DNA of 64,000 nucleotides from Bacillus sp. CHD6a (GTDB taxonomy: Bacteria; Bacillota; Bacilli; Bacillales; Bacillaceae_I), in contig NZ_LBMD01000010.1 of assembly GCF_001293645.1 (NCBI RefSeq), positions 140,348 through 204,347 of the forward strand. Reading direction: 5' to 3'. Below, piece after piece: positions 8,492 through 17,453 of the stretch. Positions within the stretch are counted from its first letter, which is position 1, and every line of letters starts with the position of its first letter. Both the position numbers and the translations under genes were made by a program. The notes below the pieces were generated by a model. That model did not search any database and was not told where the DNA came from. It worked only from the letters and a program-made list of their open reading frames with translations.

Positions 8492-10245
8492 GTTAAGACC
8501 TCGCCTCCTTTTGGCGATTGAACTTGCTGTCTTTCAAACTGTTCTTTGTACCAGCCTCCATTGGCCATCAACTGATCATGCATGCCCGACTCTACAATTT
8601 CTCCGTCCTCCAACACAATGATCCAATCTGCATGCTGTACCCCTGACAAGCGGTGAGTGGTAATGAAGGTTGTTTTTCCAGCGCGTTCATTTCTAATATT
8701 TTCAATGATGGTTGCTTCCGTTTTTGCATCTACCGCTGATAGAGAATCATCAAGTATTAAAATGTCAGGATCAGCAATAAGGGCACGTGCAATGGAGATA
8801 CGTTGTTTTTGTCCTCCTGATAACGAAACACCCTTTTCTCCAACCAAAGTCTGTAATCCTTCCGGAAGCAATTCTAGATCTTTTTCAAAAGCAGACGATC
8901 TGATCGCTTGGGCAATTTCCTCATCGGTTGCATCTTCTTTGCCAAATAAAATGTTTTCTTTGACAGACCGCGAGAATAAGACATGATCCTGTGGTACATA
9001 CCCTATCCAGCCTTGAATGGTGTGCAATGGAATTCTTTGAAGTTCTACCCCATTAATAGTGATGGAACCTGTACCAAGTGGGTACTCTCTTAAAAGCTGC
9101 TTAATCAATGTTGTTTTTCCACTACCTGTTTTCCCTACAATACCAAGTGTTTGCCCTGCTTTTAAATGGAAAGAAACATTCTTTAAATTGTCCACCGTAG
9201 AGGAGGGGTATTTAAATGTAACTTGATTAAATTCAATGATTTTAGGTGCAGAAACATCAATCGGTTCATGGTGGTCGCAGACATCCTCTTTGTATGCTAG
9301 TGTCTCGTTAACACGATCGAGCGATGCATTTCCCCTTTGCATGACATTAATCAATTCACCAATTGCAAACATCGGCCAAATTAACATTCCTAAATAAACG
9401 TTGAATGCCACAAGTTCCCCTAAAGTGATGGATTTATGGAATACCAAGTATGCCCCATATCCAAGTCCAATCAGGTAACTTGCGCCGACAAGCAATTTAA
9501 TGGTCGGCTCAAAAAGTGAATCGATGATGGCAACTTTTACATTCTTCTTATACACATCGTCTGTCATCTGGTGAAATCTGCCCTGGTCTGCACGTTCCTG
9601 CACATAGGCGCGTATAACACGAACTCCGGCTATAGATTCGAGTACTTTGTCATTCATATCACCAAATGCATCTTGTGCCTCTGTAAAACGCTGGTGAATT
9701 TTCTTTCCATAAATATTCATGGCAAGTGCCATTAATGGTAATGGAATAATTGCTGCTAAAGTTAGCTTCCAACTAATCATAAAGCCCATCGTCCCTAAGA
9801 TGATCAACATGAACACACTAGAATCGATCAACGTTAAAACCCCGAACCCCGCTGTAGTGGAAATGGCTTTTAAGTCATTCGTTGCCCTGGCCATTAAATC
9901 ACCAGTACGGTTTTTCTCATAAAAAGTTGGTGTCATCTTTAACAGATGGCCCATCAATTTCGATCTTAGTGATCTTTCCACCAAAAAGGAGCTTCCAAAA
10001 AGCTGATACATCCAAGTGTATGTGATCCCATAAATGACTATCGCCAATACGGTTAGAAAAATTACATATTGCATTAATTTTTCAGGCGTAAACGCGCCTA
10101 CTTGAATATCATCAATGGCCATTCCAATCATCTTTGGTGGAATAACCTCTAAAATCCCTGCAAAAATAAGTAACGCTATTGCAATTGTGTACCTCTTCCA
10201 ATGTTCCTTAAAAAACCAACCCAATTTTCCTAGTACTGAAAACAT
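8488..10245 (-). CDS. bmrC: Heterodimeric multidrug ABC exporter, BmrC subunit
   Basis: A 585-residue half-transporter, the same length as B. subtilis BmrC (YheI). It has six predicted membrane spans and then an ATPase with Walker A GKTGSGKTT near residue 368 and signature LSGGQKQRISIARAL. Walker B reads LILDDSLSAVD, so the catalytic glutamate is replaced by aspartate. This is the degenerate site expected in one half of a heterodimeric exporter. It is the first structural gene after the attenuator at 10475-10671 and is preceded by GAAGGGAG. Confidence 0.9.
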   Translation of the reverse strand: MFSVLGKLGWFFKEHWKRYTIAIALLIFAGILEVIPPKMIGMAIDDIQVGAFTPEKLMQYVIFLTVLAIVIYGITYTWMYQLFGSSFLVERSLRSKLMGHLLKMTPTFYEKNRTGDLMARATNDLKAISTTAGFGVLTLIDSSVFMLIILGTMGFMISWKLTLAAIIPLPLMALAMNIYGKKIHQRFTEAQDAFGDMNDKVLESIAGVRVIRAYVQERADQGRFHQMTDDVYKKNVKVAIIDSLFEPTIKLLVGASYLIGLGYGAYLVFHKSITLGELVAFNVYLGMLIWPMFAIGELINVMQRGNASLDRVNETLAYKEDVCDHHEPIDVSAPKIIEFNQVTFKYPSSTVDNLKNVSFHLKAGQTLGIVGKTGSGKTTLIKQLLREYPLGTGSITINGVELQRIPLHTIQGWIGYVPQDHVLFSRSVKENILFGKEDATDEEIAQAIRSSAFEKDLELLPEGLQTLVGEKGVSLSGGQKQRISIARALIADPDILILDDSLSAVDAKTEATIIENIRNERAGKTTFITTHRLSGVQHADWIIVLEDGEIVESGMHDQLMANGGWYKEQFERQQVQSPKGGEVLT

Positions 10246-10286
10246 AATGATAAATTCTCCCTTCTATGCTGATTTCTAGTTTCTTG

Positions 10287-10343
10287 CTACCCTCCATCCG
10301 AAGCCACTTTGTACATCATCAACCGAACATAAATATTTCCCAT
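10287..10343 (-). CDS. Putative 18-residue ORF just before bmrC
   Basis: ATG at 10343 follows a near-perfect AGGAGGA site (10350-10356) at good spacing and starts MGNIYVRLMMYKVASDGG, then TAG. It lies between the two terminators and bmrC. It may be a second small regulatory ORF, a translational coupling device or a remnant. No homologue is recognised. Confidence 0.4.
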   Translation of the reverse strand: MGNIYVRLMMYKVASDGG

Positions 10344-10424
10344 TTTGTATTCCTCCTGTTTTATATGGAAGTGTTGTTCCTTCCATTAAAATTTATATTG
10401 GAAAATTATAGAAATTAATCAAAA

Positions 10425-10470
10425 CAAAAAGGTGGCATACCGAACGTTCCTCGGTATGCCACCTTTTTTT
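10425..10470. terminator. Strong hairpin terminator in the bmr leader
   Basis: GGTGGCATACCGA (10431-10443) and TCGGTATGCCACC (10451-10463) are a perfect 13-bp stem with a 7-base loop. AAAAA lies on the left and TTTTTTT on the right, so it can act on either strand. On the minus strand it lies between the leader peptide gene and bmrC. Confidence 0.8.
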
Positions 10471-10474
10471 CCAT

Positions 10475-10511
10475 AAAAAAAGCACACGTCACGCCCTAAT
10501 GGTGACCTGTG
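10475..10511 (-). terminator. Attenuator terminator of bmrCD
   Basis: On the minus strand CACAGGTCAC (10511-10502) pairs with GTGACGTGTG (10492-10483) with one mismatch, followed by CTTTTTTTA. Its upstream arm contains ACAGGTCAC, exactly complementary to GTGACCTGT inside the leader peptide gene (10605-10597). An antiterminator can therefore form instead. Confidence 0.7.
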
Positions 10512-10566
10512 TATCCTACAAAGTTATCCTAATACGCCTATACGTTAAAAGGAATAGATCATTCGA

Positions 10567-10671
10567 TTAGAATACAATAACCGAATTTCTGACAGGACAG
10601 GTCACGAGATTTATTAAATTAATGGATGTACGATCTACCGTCTCAATTGCCATAAAGTTAATCATCATCAT
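10567..10671 (-). CDS. Leader peptide of bmrCD (BmrB-like), 34 residues
   Basis: The ORF begins with three consecutive ATG codons (MMMINFMAIE) after AAGGAAAGGGAGGG and ends with VRNSVIVF and TAA. In B. subtilis bmrCD is preceded by a leader peptide gene, bmrB, that controls expression by ribosome-dependent transcription attenuation. The same position, two terminators downstream and a coding stretch complementary to a terminator arm suggest the same role here. The sequence itself was not matched to BmrB. Which of the three ATGs is used is unclear. TTGACA upstream (near 10755) could be the -35 box. Confidence 0.65.
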   Translation of the reverse strand: MMMINFMAIETVDRTSINLINLVTCPVRNSVIVF

Positions 10672-11050
10672 CGAACCCTCCCTTTCCTTAAAATTTGAAT
10701 TAGTTTCATATAATTTCCACTTTTTAAACTTACCACCCTAGACAAGCAATTGTCAATCACCAAATTTACCAAAATTGAAAAAATTTAAATATTTCACGAA
10801 TGTTACATTTATTAAATTAAAAGAAGGGGTCAGACCCGCACAGGAAAATCCCCTACCAAATAGAAGGCTAACGCACGATCAAGGTTTTGTGCTATTGGGT
10901 TGCTATTTTTGGATTTTACTGTTATTCTTAAGAGGAATTATTTTTGTTCGGTATGTAAGGATTCAAAGTTAAGATTTAACTTTCGCCTTGATATTTCTAA
11001 GAGCAAGAATAGTAATACATTGTGTGGTAAGCACACTAGGAGGTAACAAC

Positions 11051-11251
11051 ATGTTACAAGGTACAGTAAAATGGTTTAACGCAGAAAAAGGTTTCGGATT
11101 CATCGAGCGCCAAGACGGAGACGACGTATTCGTTCACTTCTCAGCTATTCAAGGCGAAGGTTTCAAATCTTTAGAAGAAGGTCAATCAGTTACATTTGAA
11201 ATCGTTCAAGGTAACCGTGGCGACCAAGCTGCTAACGTTAACAAAGCATAA
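11051..11251 (+). CDS. Cold shock protein, CspA/CspB family
   Basis: A 66-residue single-domain nucleic-acid-binding protein. RNP1 KGFGFIE is at residues 13-19 and RNP2 VFVHFSAI at 26-33, the usual aromatic RNA-binding surface. It acts as an RNA chaperone. It is closest in appearance to CspB/CspC of B. subtilis, but I cannot decide between paralogues. The ATG at 11051 follows AGGAGG; the longer frame from 10988 is untranslated leader. A small hairpin (GTGTG...CACAC, 11022-11036) sits directly before the ribosome binding site. Confidence 0.92.
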   Translation: MLQGTVKWFNAEKGFGFIERQDGDDVFVHFSAIQGEGFKSLEEGQSVTFEIVQGNRGDQAANVNKA

Positions 11252-11268
11252 TTTATAGCACAGCATAT

Positions 11269-11298
11269 AAAAGGCTCCCAGTTATGGGGGCCTTTTTA
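11269..11298 (+). terminator. Terminator of the cold shock gene
   Basis: AAAGGCTCCC pairs with GGGGGCCTTT across AGTTAT (11270-11295), followed by TTATTTT. Confidence 0.85.
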
Positions 11299-11368
11299 TT
11301 TTGCCTTTAAATTCGTTTATTAGAAGATGTACATGAATTTGGATCCGACTTGTGACCAATTTGTTAAA

Positions 11369-11387
11369 GGTGTATTTTATATATTAC
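11369..11387 (+). promoter_or_regulatory. Candidate NsrR site, upstream copy
   Basis: GGTGTATTTTATATATTAC is close to the reverse complement of the second box at 11417-11434. It resembles the AT-rich palindrome bound by the nitric-oxide sensor NsrR at B. subtilis hmp. It overlaps the proposed -35 box. Confidence 0.45.
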
Positions 11388-11412
11388 TTTTAACCCCACC
11401 ATACTTTATACT
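11384..11412 (+). promoter_or_regulatory. Promoter of hmp
   Basis: TTACTT (11384-11389) and TATACT (11407-11412) are 17 bases apart. The -10 box is good and the -35 weak, which fits an induced gene. Confidence 0.5.
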
Positions 11413-11416
11413 AAAG

Positions 11417-11434
11417 ATGTATATAAAATATACC
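11417..11434 (+). promoter_or_regulatory. Candidate NsrR site, downstream copy
   Basis: The core GTATATAAAATATAC is a near-palindrome immediately downstream of the -10 box, where a bound repressor would block initiation. The match to the NsrR consensus is from memory; Fur or ResD sites are also AT-rich. Confidence 0.5.
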
Positions 11435-11457
11435 TTTTATACAAGGGAGGCATTCCA

Positions 11458-12690
11458 TTGTTAAGCTCGTCTACTATTCAAATTGTTAAATCAACCGCTC
11501 CAGTATTAGCCGTAAAAGGCGAAGAGATCACAACGCATTTCTATAAAACACTATTTACCAATCACCCTGAGTTATTAAATATTTTTAATCATGCCAACCA
11601 AAAGAAAGGGCGCCAGCAAACCGCTTTGGCAAACACGATATACGCAGCAGCTGCTTACATCGATCAATTGGAAGTCCTTTTACCAGCTGTCAAACAGATC
11701 GCCCACAAACATAGAAGCTTAGCAGTTAAACCAGAACATTATCCTATTGTTGGCGATCATTTACTTAAAGCAATTAAAGAGGTTCTTGGAGATGCGGCAA
11801 CAAGTGAAATTATTGAAGCTTGGGGAGAAGCTTATGGTGTAATTGCGGATGTATTCATCTCTGTTGAGAAAGAAATGTATGAGACAGCATTGCAACAAAT
11901 GGACGGCTGGGAGGATTTCAAAAAATTTGAAGTAGTGGAAAAGGTCGTGGAAAGCGAGCTTATTACATCCTTCTATTTGAAGCCGTCCGACGGATCTGCA
12001 GTCCCGTCTTTTTTCCCTGGACAATACATTACCATCAGACTATCTATTCCTGGTGAAAAGAATCTATTCAACCGGCAGTATAGTTTGTCTGATTCATTCA
12101 ATGATGAAGTATTTAGGATTTCTGTAAAAAAAGAATTTGGAGATCCATCGGGTGCTGTTTCCAATTATCTTCACGAGCATGTGGAAATAGGAGATACAGT
12201 CGACGTGACTGCGCCAGCTGGTGACTTCATTCTAAAAACAAATCAAGACACACCTGTGTACTTAATAAGCGGTGGTGTAGGAATCACACCAATGCTAAGT
12301 ATGTTAAAGACCATTGCCAAAGAACAACCATCAAGACAGACCACTTTCATTCACGCCGCCAAAAATGGCTCTGTACATGCATTCAAGGATGAAGTCGGAG
12401 AATCCATTGAAAAGATGGAGAACGCGAAAAAGTTGTTTGTTTATGAAAATCCATCAGATGAGGATATAAGATTAGGAGCTTTCCATGAACAAGGTTACAT
12501 CACAGAAAATATGTTAAAAGCGATGAACATAGATAAAGATGCTTTGTATTATGTATGTGGACCAGTTCCATTCATGAAGTTTATTATAACCATGCTTGGT
12601 ATACTTGGTGTAGCGGAGGAAAACATTAATTTCGAATTTTTCGGGCCCTCCATCGATATGAAGAAGGAAGAAGAAGCCTCTATAAAATAA
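11458..12690 (+). CDS. hmp: Flavohaemoglobin, nitric oxide dioxygenase
   Basis: A 410-residue cytosolic enzyme that oxidises nitric oxide to nitrate with O2 and NAD(P)H. The globin domain covers about 1-140, with the proximal His region HKHRSLAVKPEHYPIVG near residue 81. A ferredoxin-reductase-type FAD domain follows (FNRQYSLSD near 202), then an NAD domain (YLISGGVGITPMLSML near 266 and YYVCGPVPFM near 361). All domains are complete. The start is TTG after AAGGGAGG. Two AT-rich palindromes flank the promoter and suggest NsrR control. Confidence 0.95.
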   Translation: MLSSSTIQIVKSTAPVLAVKGEEITTHFYKTLFTNHPELLNIFNHANQKKGRQQTALANTIYAAAAYIDQLEVLLPAVKQIAHKHRSLAVKPEHYPIVGDHLLKAIKEVLGDAATSEIIEAWGEAYGVIADVFISVEKEMYETALQQMDGWEDFKKFEVVEKVVESELITSFYLKPSDGSAVPSFFPGQYITIRLSIPGEKNLFNRQYSLSDSFNDEVFRISVKKEFGDPSGAVSNYLHEHVEIGDTVDVTAPAGDFILKTNQDTPVYLISGGVGITPMLSMLKTIAKEQPSRQTTFIHAAKNGSVHAFKDEVGESIEKMENAKKLFVYENPSDEDIRLGAFHEQGYITENMLKAMNIDKDALYYVCGPVPFMKFIITMLGILGVAEENINFEFFGPSIDMKKEEEASIK

Positions 12691-12700
12691 TCATTATTGG

Positions 12701-12734
12701 GTGCTTGCTGCCGTTTGGTAGCAAGTACTTTTTT
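12701..12734 (+). terminator. Terminator of hmp
   Basis: GTGCTTGCT and AGCAAGTAC pair with one G-T wobble, followed by TTTTTTG. Confidence 0.75.
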
Positions 12735-12751
12735 GTTTAACTTTTTTGCAC

Positions 12752-12790
12752 AAAAAAAAAAATACCCCTGCTCCAATTCAAGAGCTGGGG
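12752..12790 (-). terminator. Terminator of the thiamine synthesis operon
   Basis: On the minus strand CCCC-A-GCTC pairs with GAGC-A-GGGG with one internal mismatch (12765-12790), followed by TATTTTTTTTTTT. It lies 67 bases past the thiE stop. Confidence 0.7.
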
Positions 12791-12857
12791 ACTACATGCA
12801 AACATGTTATAAAGTAAATGGTAAGTTTATTATATCATTGATTAGTAGAATAAGTGA

Positions 12858-13505
12858 TTAATTTTTGACAATGTTGTGAATACGACCAAATCCTGCCGCT
12901 GCTTCCAAAGCCGATTCTGCTTTTGAAATGGCAGAAATTACTGCAACTCCATCTGCTCCAGCGGCTAACACTTCTGCTGCATTTTCAACAGTTACACCGC
13001 CTATGCCCACTAGTGGAACCGTTAAACCAGCGTTCCTTATCTCACTGATTACCTCAGGGCCCTTTACTTCCCTGATGTCTTTTTTTGTAGAAGTAAAATA
13101 CATGGGACCCACTCCAATGTAATCTGCGCCACTACTAATAGCAGCTGCAGCCTCTTCTACAGTATGACAAGAAACACCGATAATCATCCCAGGTGCTAGA
13201 CGATCCTTCACCACTGAAAATGGCGTATCTTCTTGCCCAATATGCACGCCATCCGCTCTAATCTCTAAAGCTAAATCAATGTTATCATTCACAATAAAAG
13301 CGATATTATGCCTCTTACAGATTTCCATAAGCTCCGATGCAAGCTTCCTTTTTTCCATCCCTACCTTGGCACCATTCCCTTTTTCACGAAACTGAAATGA
13401 AGTTATCCCTCCGCTGATCGCTTCCTTCAGCACATCCCTTGGGTCGCGACCATTGCAATCTACACTGCCCATTACAAAATAAATACGCAATCCATCCCTA
13501 TTCAT
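12858..13505 (-). CDS. thiE: Thiamine phosphate synthase
   Basis: A 215-residue TIM-barrel enzyme that joins HMP diphosphate and thiazole phosphate to thiamine phosphate. Visible motifs are FQFREKG near residue 38, the substrate segment NDNIDLALEIRADGVHIGQED near 75, GVSCHT near 109, YIGVGPMYFTSTK near 127 and VGIGGV near 169. The start ATG overlaps the thiD stop as ATGA, which is why 13505 was preferred to a longer frame. It is the last gene of the tenI-thiE operon; in B. subtilis thiE sits in a different operon. Confidence 0.92.
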   Translation of the reverse strand: MNRDGLRIYFVMGSVDCNGRDPRDVLKEAISGGITSFQFREKGNGAKVGMEKRKLASELMEICKRHNIAFIVNDNIDLALEIRADGVHIGQEDTPFSVVKDRLAPGMIIGVSCHTVEEAAAAISSGADYIGVGPMYFTSTKKDIREVKGPEVISEIRNAGLTVPLVGIGGVTVENAAEVLAAGADGVAVISAISKAESALEAAAGFGRIHNIVKN

Positions 13506-14305
13506 ACCCCAACACCAGCTTTCCGGTATGCCCAATGATTGGTTGGACCATGACCATTACCAATTCCAAGCTCTACCTCAATGGCGCGATGAATAAATTG
13601 CTTTGCCGTCATTATGGCATCCTCTGCAGCACTCCCTTTCGCAAGCCCTGCTGCGATAGCTGCTGCAAACGTACACCCGGTTCCATGAGTGTGTCTTGTA
13701 TCAATTCGCATACTTTTCATCTCAAAATATCTATTGCCATCATAAACAAGGTCGACTAGCTCATCCTCTTTCCCATGTCCTCCTTTGATGACAACATAGG
13801 TAGAGCCAAGTTTATGAAGCATTCGAGCCGCTTTCTTCCTCCTGTCTATGGTATCTAACGTCATTTCTGTCAGCACTTCTGCTTCAGGGATATTTGGGGT
13901 CGTGACGCTTGCAAGCGGTAAAAGGTTTTCTCTAATGGCTCTAATAGCATCCTCTTGTAGAAGTCTTGCCCCGCCTTTGGCTATCATAACGGGATCCACC
14001 ACGACATTCCCCCAGCCATGTTCTGCAATTTTTCCGGCTACAGCCTCTATGATGTCACCACTGAAAAGCATTCCAGTCTTAATAGCATCCGGACGCAAGT
14101 CCTCAGCAATGGAATTTATTTGCTCTATAACCATGTCGACGGGTATTGGAAAAACGTTTTGTACTCCTAATGTGTTTTGGGCTGTAAGGGCGGTGATGGC
14201 AGACATCCCGTACACATCCAACTCCTGAAATGTTTTAATGTCTGCCTGGATGCCGGCCCCTCCGCCACTATCGGAACCAGCTATTGTTAATACTTTTGCT
14301 ACCAT
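13502..14305 (-). CDS. thiD: Hydroxymethylpyrimidine (phosphate) kinase
   Basis: A 267-residue ribokinase-fold enzyme that phosphorylates HMP and HMP-P for thiamine synthesis. The N-terminus [20 protein letters not shown] carries the substrate-binding motif, [12 protein letters not shown] near residue 105 follows, and [17 protein letters not shown] near 208 holds the anion hole and catalytic Asp/Cys region. The length is normal. It lies 15 bases downstream of thiF and overlaps thiE by 4. Confidence 0.94.
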   Translation of the reverse strand: MVAKVLTIAGSDSGGGAGIQADIKTFQELDVYGMSAITALTAQNTLGVQNVFPIPVDMVIEQINSIAEDLRPDAIKTGMLFSGDIIEAVAGKIAEHGWGNVVVDPVMIAKGGARLLQEDAIRAIRENLLPLASVTTPNIPEAEVLTEMTLDTIDRRKKAARMLHKLGSTYVVIKGGHGKEDELVDLVYDGNRYFEMKSMRIDTRHTHGTGCTFAAAIAAGLAKGSAAEDAIMTAKQFIHRAIEVELGIGNGHGPTNHWAYRKAGVGV

Positions 14306-14320
14306 AAGCCTCTCCCACCC

Positions 14321-15349
14321 CTAACCTAAATATCGGTGATACAATGTTTTTGCCCTTGCAATATCTTTTGTTCCATGAACTAGCACTCTACCGTCCTGGA
14401 AAGCTACCAAGCGATGGCCTTCTACTTGAAAAGCTATCAAATATGGATTAGCTTCCACCTTGATACCTTGAGATGACAATAGTTCTTTTACTCCCTTTAG
14501 ACTCCTGCCTCCTGAAATAGTTTCCGCAGGCCTTATCTGTACAGAATCCCTTCCACATAGGACAGCGGTTTTCGTCTGGTTTTCAAAAGATAGATGGGGA
14601 TATATCCTGTTTTCTCCACAGCTTAGGCACTCAGGGTCCTTTAATTTTTCTACATTCATGGAAACATACTGATTCTTCCACAAATCAAAAGAAACAAGCT
14701 TTCGATTGCAGTCTCCAAGGTTCCCGGATAATATTTTTAATGCCTCAGCAACTTGATGAGCGACAACCATCCCCACAGCAGGGGCAATGATTCCAACTGT
14801 GTCGCAAGTTGCTCCTCCTAATGGGACAGTTTTCAGCAAACACTGCAAGCAGGGAGTTTCCCCTGGAAAAATGGTAAAAGTGATACCATAGCTCCCCACA
14901 CAGGCACCATATATCCACGGGATTGCATACTTTTGACTACTATCATTCATAATCATGCGAATATCAAAGTTATCGGTCGCATCAAGCAACAGGTCAAAAC
15001 GATCTTTTTTCACTAGCGTATCCAACAGTTCTGTCGTCACATCCGCAACCTGAACTTCTATTTCCACTTCTGAATTGATTTGGAGCAGACGTTCTTTTGC
15101 TGCCACTGCTTTCGGTAGCTTTTCCTGTGCATCCTGCTCCGAATAAAGCTGTTGGCGTTGCAGGTTGCTCCACTCCACATAATCCCTGTCTATTATTGTG
15201 AGCTTTCCGACTCCGGCTCTAACTAGTGCCTCTGCATTACCTGTTCCCAACGCACCTGCCCCGATGAGCAACACGTGTTTGTCACCGATGTTTTTTTGGC
15301 CGTCCAATCCAATCGGTGCGAACAGAGTCTGTCGTGAATATCGGTCCAT
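14321..15349 (-). CDS. thiF: ThiS adenylyltransferase, E1-like
   Basis: A 342-residue ThiF/MoeB/HesA enzyme that adenylates the ThiS C-terminus for sulfur transfer. It has the ATP-binding [19 protein letters not shown] near residue 30, an Arg-containing R-Q-x-L-Y segment near 67, zinc ligand pairs CLQC near 175 and CLSC near 244, and the active-site region [13 protein letters not shown] near 183. The start shares one base with the thiG stop (TAATG). A C-terminal part of about 90 residues follows the second zinc pair. Confidence 0.92.
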   Translation of the reverse strand: MDRYSRQTLFAPIGLDGQKNIGDKHVLLIGAGALGTGNAEALVRAGVGKLTIIDRDYVEWSNLQRQQLYSEQDAQEKLPKAVAAKERLLQINSEVEIEVQVADVTTELLDTLVKKDRFDLLLDATDNFDIRMIMNDSSQKYAIPWIYGACVGSYGITFTIFPGETPCLQCLLKTVPLGGATCDTVGIIAPAVGMVVAHQVAEALKILSGNLGDCNRKLVSFDLWKNQYVSMNVEKLKDPECLSCGENRIYPHLSFENQTKTAVLCGRDSVQIRPAETISGGRSLKGVKELLSSQGIKVEANPYLIAFQVEGHRLVAFQDGRVLVHGTKDIARAKTLYHRYLG

Positions 15350-16116
15350 TACCCAACACTTAATCCTTCACTTGGGCTGCTGGCTGTTGCGTAACGTTTC
15401 TTTTCCATTCTCCCAGCCTCATATCCTAGACGCCCAGCTTCTATCGCAAGTTTCATGGCCGCTGCCATTTTTACAGGATCTTTTGCAGCTGATACGGCTG
15501 TGTTCAATAGCACTCCATCCGCCCCCAATTCCATAGCCTTCGCTGCATCTGCCGGGGAACCTATCCCTGCATCCACGATTACCGGCACATGGGACTGTTC
15601 AATAATAAAGCCCAAATTCAACTCGTTAATAATTCCTTGTCCAGAGCCGATTGGGGAGGCGCCAGGCATAATGGCGTGAGCACCAAGCTCTTCTAGTTTT
15701 CTAGCAAGGACGACATCATCTGAAGTATATGGTAGAACCGTAAAACCTTCTTTTAATAGTTCTTCGGTGGCTTTCAACGTCTCTACCGGATCTGGCAGTA
15801 GTGTTTTCCAACAACCGATTACTTCCACCTTGATCATGTCGCAAAGACCCGAAGCCTTCGCAAGCTTGGCAATTCTTACAGCTTCTTCGGCTGTTTTAGC
15901 ACCTGCTGTGTTCGGCAACAACGTATATTTCTCCAAATCTAGCTTTTCCAAAAAGTTTGGTTGGCTTGCTTCAAAGATGTTCATTCTTCTGACAGCAAAT
16001 GTCAGGATTTCTGATTCTGAAACATCCACCGCCTGCTTTTGGATATCAAAGTTTGGATACTTCCCTGTTCCTAACAACAACCTCGAATTAAATGAATATG
16101 AACCAATTTTCAACAT
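15349..16116 (-). CDS. thiG: Thiazole synthase
   Basis: A 255-residue TIM-barrel enzyme that builds thiazole phosphate from deoxyxylulose phosphate, dehydroglycine and ThiS-thiocarboxylate. It starts [20 protein letters not shown]. The Schiff-base lysine lies in MIKVEVIG near residue 96, and phosphate-binding loops [20 protein letters not shown] near 185 and AVSAAKDPV near 208 are present. The length is standard. It follows thiS by a single base. Confidence 0.95.
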   Translation of the reverse strand: MLKIGSYSFNSRLLLGTGKYPNFDIQKQAVDVSESEILTFAVRRMNIFEASQPNFLEKLDLEKYTLLPNTAGAKTAEEAVRIAKLAKASGLCDMIKVEVIGCWKTLLPDPVETLKATEELLKEGFTVLPYTSDDVVLARKLEELGAHAIMPGASPIGSGQGIINELNLGFIIEQSHVPVIVDAGIGSPADAAKAMELGADGVLLNTAVSAAKDPVKMAAAMKLAIEAGRLGYEAGRMEKKRYATASSPSEGLSVG

Positions 16117-16117
16117 A

Positions 16118-16321
16118 TTAACCGCCTCCTACGAAATGTACTAATTCGAATTGATCTCCATCTTGTACGTTCTCTGCCACATGTTGTTCCTTTTGCAAAA
16201 TCTCTTTATTCTTTTCCACTATTACTACCTTCTGATCCAGTTGAAAATGTTCTAACAGTTCCGATACGGTTTTCACTGAAGCTGGAATTTCGATAGCGTC
16301 ACCATTAATAATCAGTTTCAA
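16118..16321 (-). CDS. thiS: Sulfur carrier protein ThiS
   Basis: A 67-residue ubiquitin-like protein whose C-terminal Gly-Gly (FVGGG) carries the thiocarboxylate sulfur. I chose the TTG at 16321, preceded by AAGGGTGAG, because it gives the usual 66-67 residue length. GTG at 16330 and ATG at 16339 are possible but overlap the end of thiO. The N-terminus LIINGD and IVEKNKEI fit the family. Confidence 0.9.
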   Translation of the reverse strand: MKLIINGDAIEIPASVKTVSELLEHFQLDQKVVIVEKNKEILQKEQHVAENVQDGDQFELVHFVGGG

Positions 16322-16322
16322 T

Positions 16323-17453
16323 TTACTCACCCTTTGCATATTCTTTTAATCTATCTATCTTGAAGGCTTCCATATAAACAGGCATGGGGTCATTGCTGAT
16401 CATTTTTGTTACAAGTTTTCCTGTGATAGGTGAAAGCAAGATCCCATTCCGGTAGTGACCGGTTGCGATTATGAGATTCTTATAATTCGGATGATGCCCG
16501 AGATAAGGGAGGCCATCCCCCGTTTGAGGTCGTATCCCTGACCAGGAACGTTCAAATGTAGCACTTTTCAAAGCCGGAAGAACATAAGCAGCCTCTTCCA
16601 TTAATTGAAAAAGCCCTCCTACCGTAACATTTTCTGAAAAAGTGTCTGGTATCATCGTGGCTCCAATAACCAGTCTGTTTCCACTCTTCGGAACAACGTA
16701 ACAGCTTTCAGTAAATATAGTACTTGTGAGCAATGGTCGATCTGTGAAGACAGAAAAGCACTCCCCCTTTACTGGATAAGCAGGGACATACACATCACAC
16801 TCCTCAAGCAGCCTTTTACTCCAGGCACCTGCTGCTACTACTATATTTTCTCCATAAAAAATTCCGATGTTAGTTTCCACACCACTAACAGCACGTTCAT
16901 CCTTGATTAGGGAGTACGCCTCTACATACTCTTTCACTTCCGCTCCAAGGTTAATAGCCGATTTCGCAAATGCTTGCGTCAGCCGTTCGGGATTGACATG
17001 ACCATCCATCGGAATATCCATAGCCCCAAACAAATCATCAGAAAGTTGCCCTTCCCTTTCTGCTAGTTGTTCCGTATCAAGCCAATCTGCCCTCTCCCCT
17101 AATTTTTGTTGGAAGGCAATCATACTTCTCAGATGCCGAGCCTCCTCCTCATTTCTTGCAATCTTCAGCATCCCTTTCTGCACAAGTTCTATGTTAATAC
17201 CAGAGTGCTCTTTCAATTCGCACTGAAGAGTGGGAAACATCGCCCTGCTTTCCTTGGCAATATCAAAAAGTGCTCCTTCTCCCGTCACTTCCACCTGTGC
17301 TCCAAGCATGCCGGCAGCAGCACTCGATGCCTTCCCCGCCAGCTTTTCCCTTTCCAAAAGCAATACACTTTTGCCTTCACGAGCAAGGTTATATGCAATG
17401 GAACAGCCGTTTACCCCGCCGCCGATAATAATTACCTCATAGCTTTTATTCAT
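16323..17453 (-). CDS. thiO: Glycine oxidase ThiO
   Basis: A 376-residue FAD enzyme that oxidises glycine to the imine used by ThiG. The dinucleotide motif VIIIGGGVNGCSIAYNLAREG is at residues 6-26, SAAAGMLGAQVE near 43 follows, and the C-terminal FAD/substrate segment is WSGIRPQTGDGLPYLG near 306. The start overlaps the tenI stop by four bases. Confidence 0.93.
   Translation of the reverse strand: MNKSYEVIIIGGGVNGCSIAYNLAREGKSVLLLEREKLAGKASSAAAGMLGAQVEVTGEGALFDIAKESRAMFPTLQCELKEHSGINIELVQKGMLKIARNEEEARHLRSMIAFQQKLGERADWLDTEQLAEREGQLSDDLFGAMDIPMDGHVNPERLTQAFAKSAINLGAEVKEYVEAYSLIKDERAVSGVETNIGIFYGENIVVAAGAWSKRLLEECDVYVPAYPVKGECFSVFTDRPLLTSTIFTESCYVVPKSGNRLVIGATMIPDTFSENVTVGGLFQLMEEAAYVLPALKSATFERSWSGIRPQTGDGLPYLGHHPNYKNLIIATGHYRNGILLSPITGKLVTKMISNDPMPVYMEAFKIDRLKEYAKGE

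Noticed and set aside
10828..10838. GGGGTCAGACCC motif also found in the terminator at 35522-35554
   Set aside because: Only two occurrences, and the second is fully explained as a hairpin; too little to call a site.
10775..10972. 65-codon open frame upstream of the cold shock gene
   Set aside because: No ribosome binding site, biased composition, and it overlaps the GGGGTCAGACCC-type non-coding motif.
13439..13759. 106-codon plus-strand frame across thiE/thiD
   Set aside because: Antisense to two well-supported thiamine genes with ATGA coupling.
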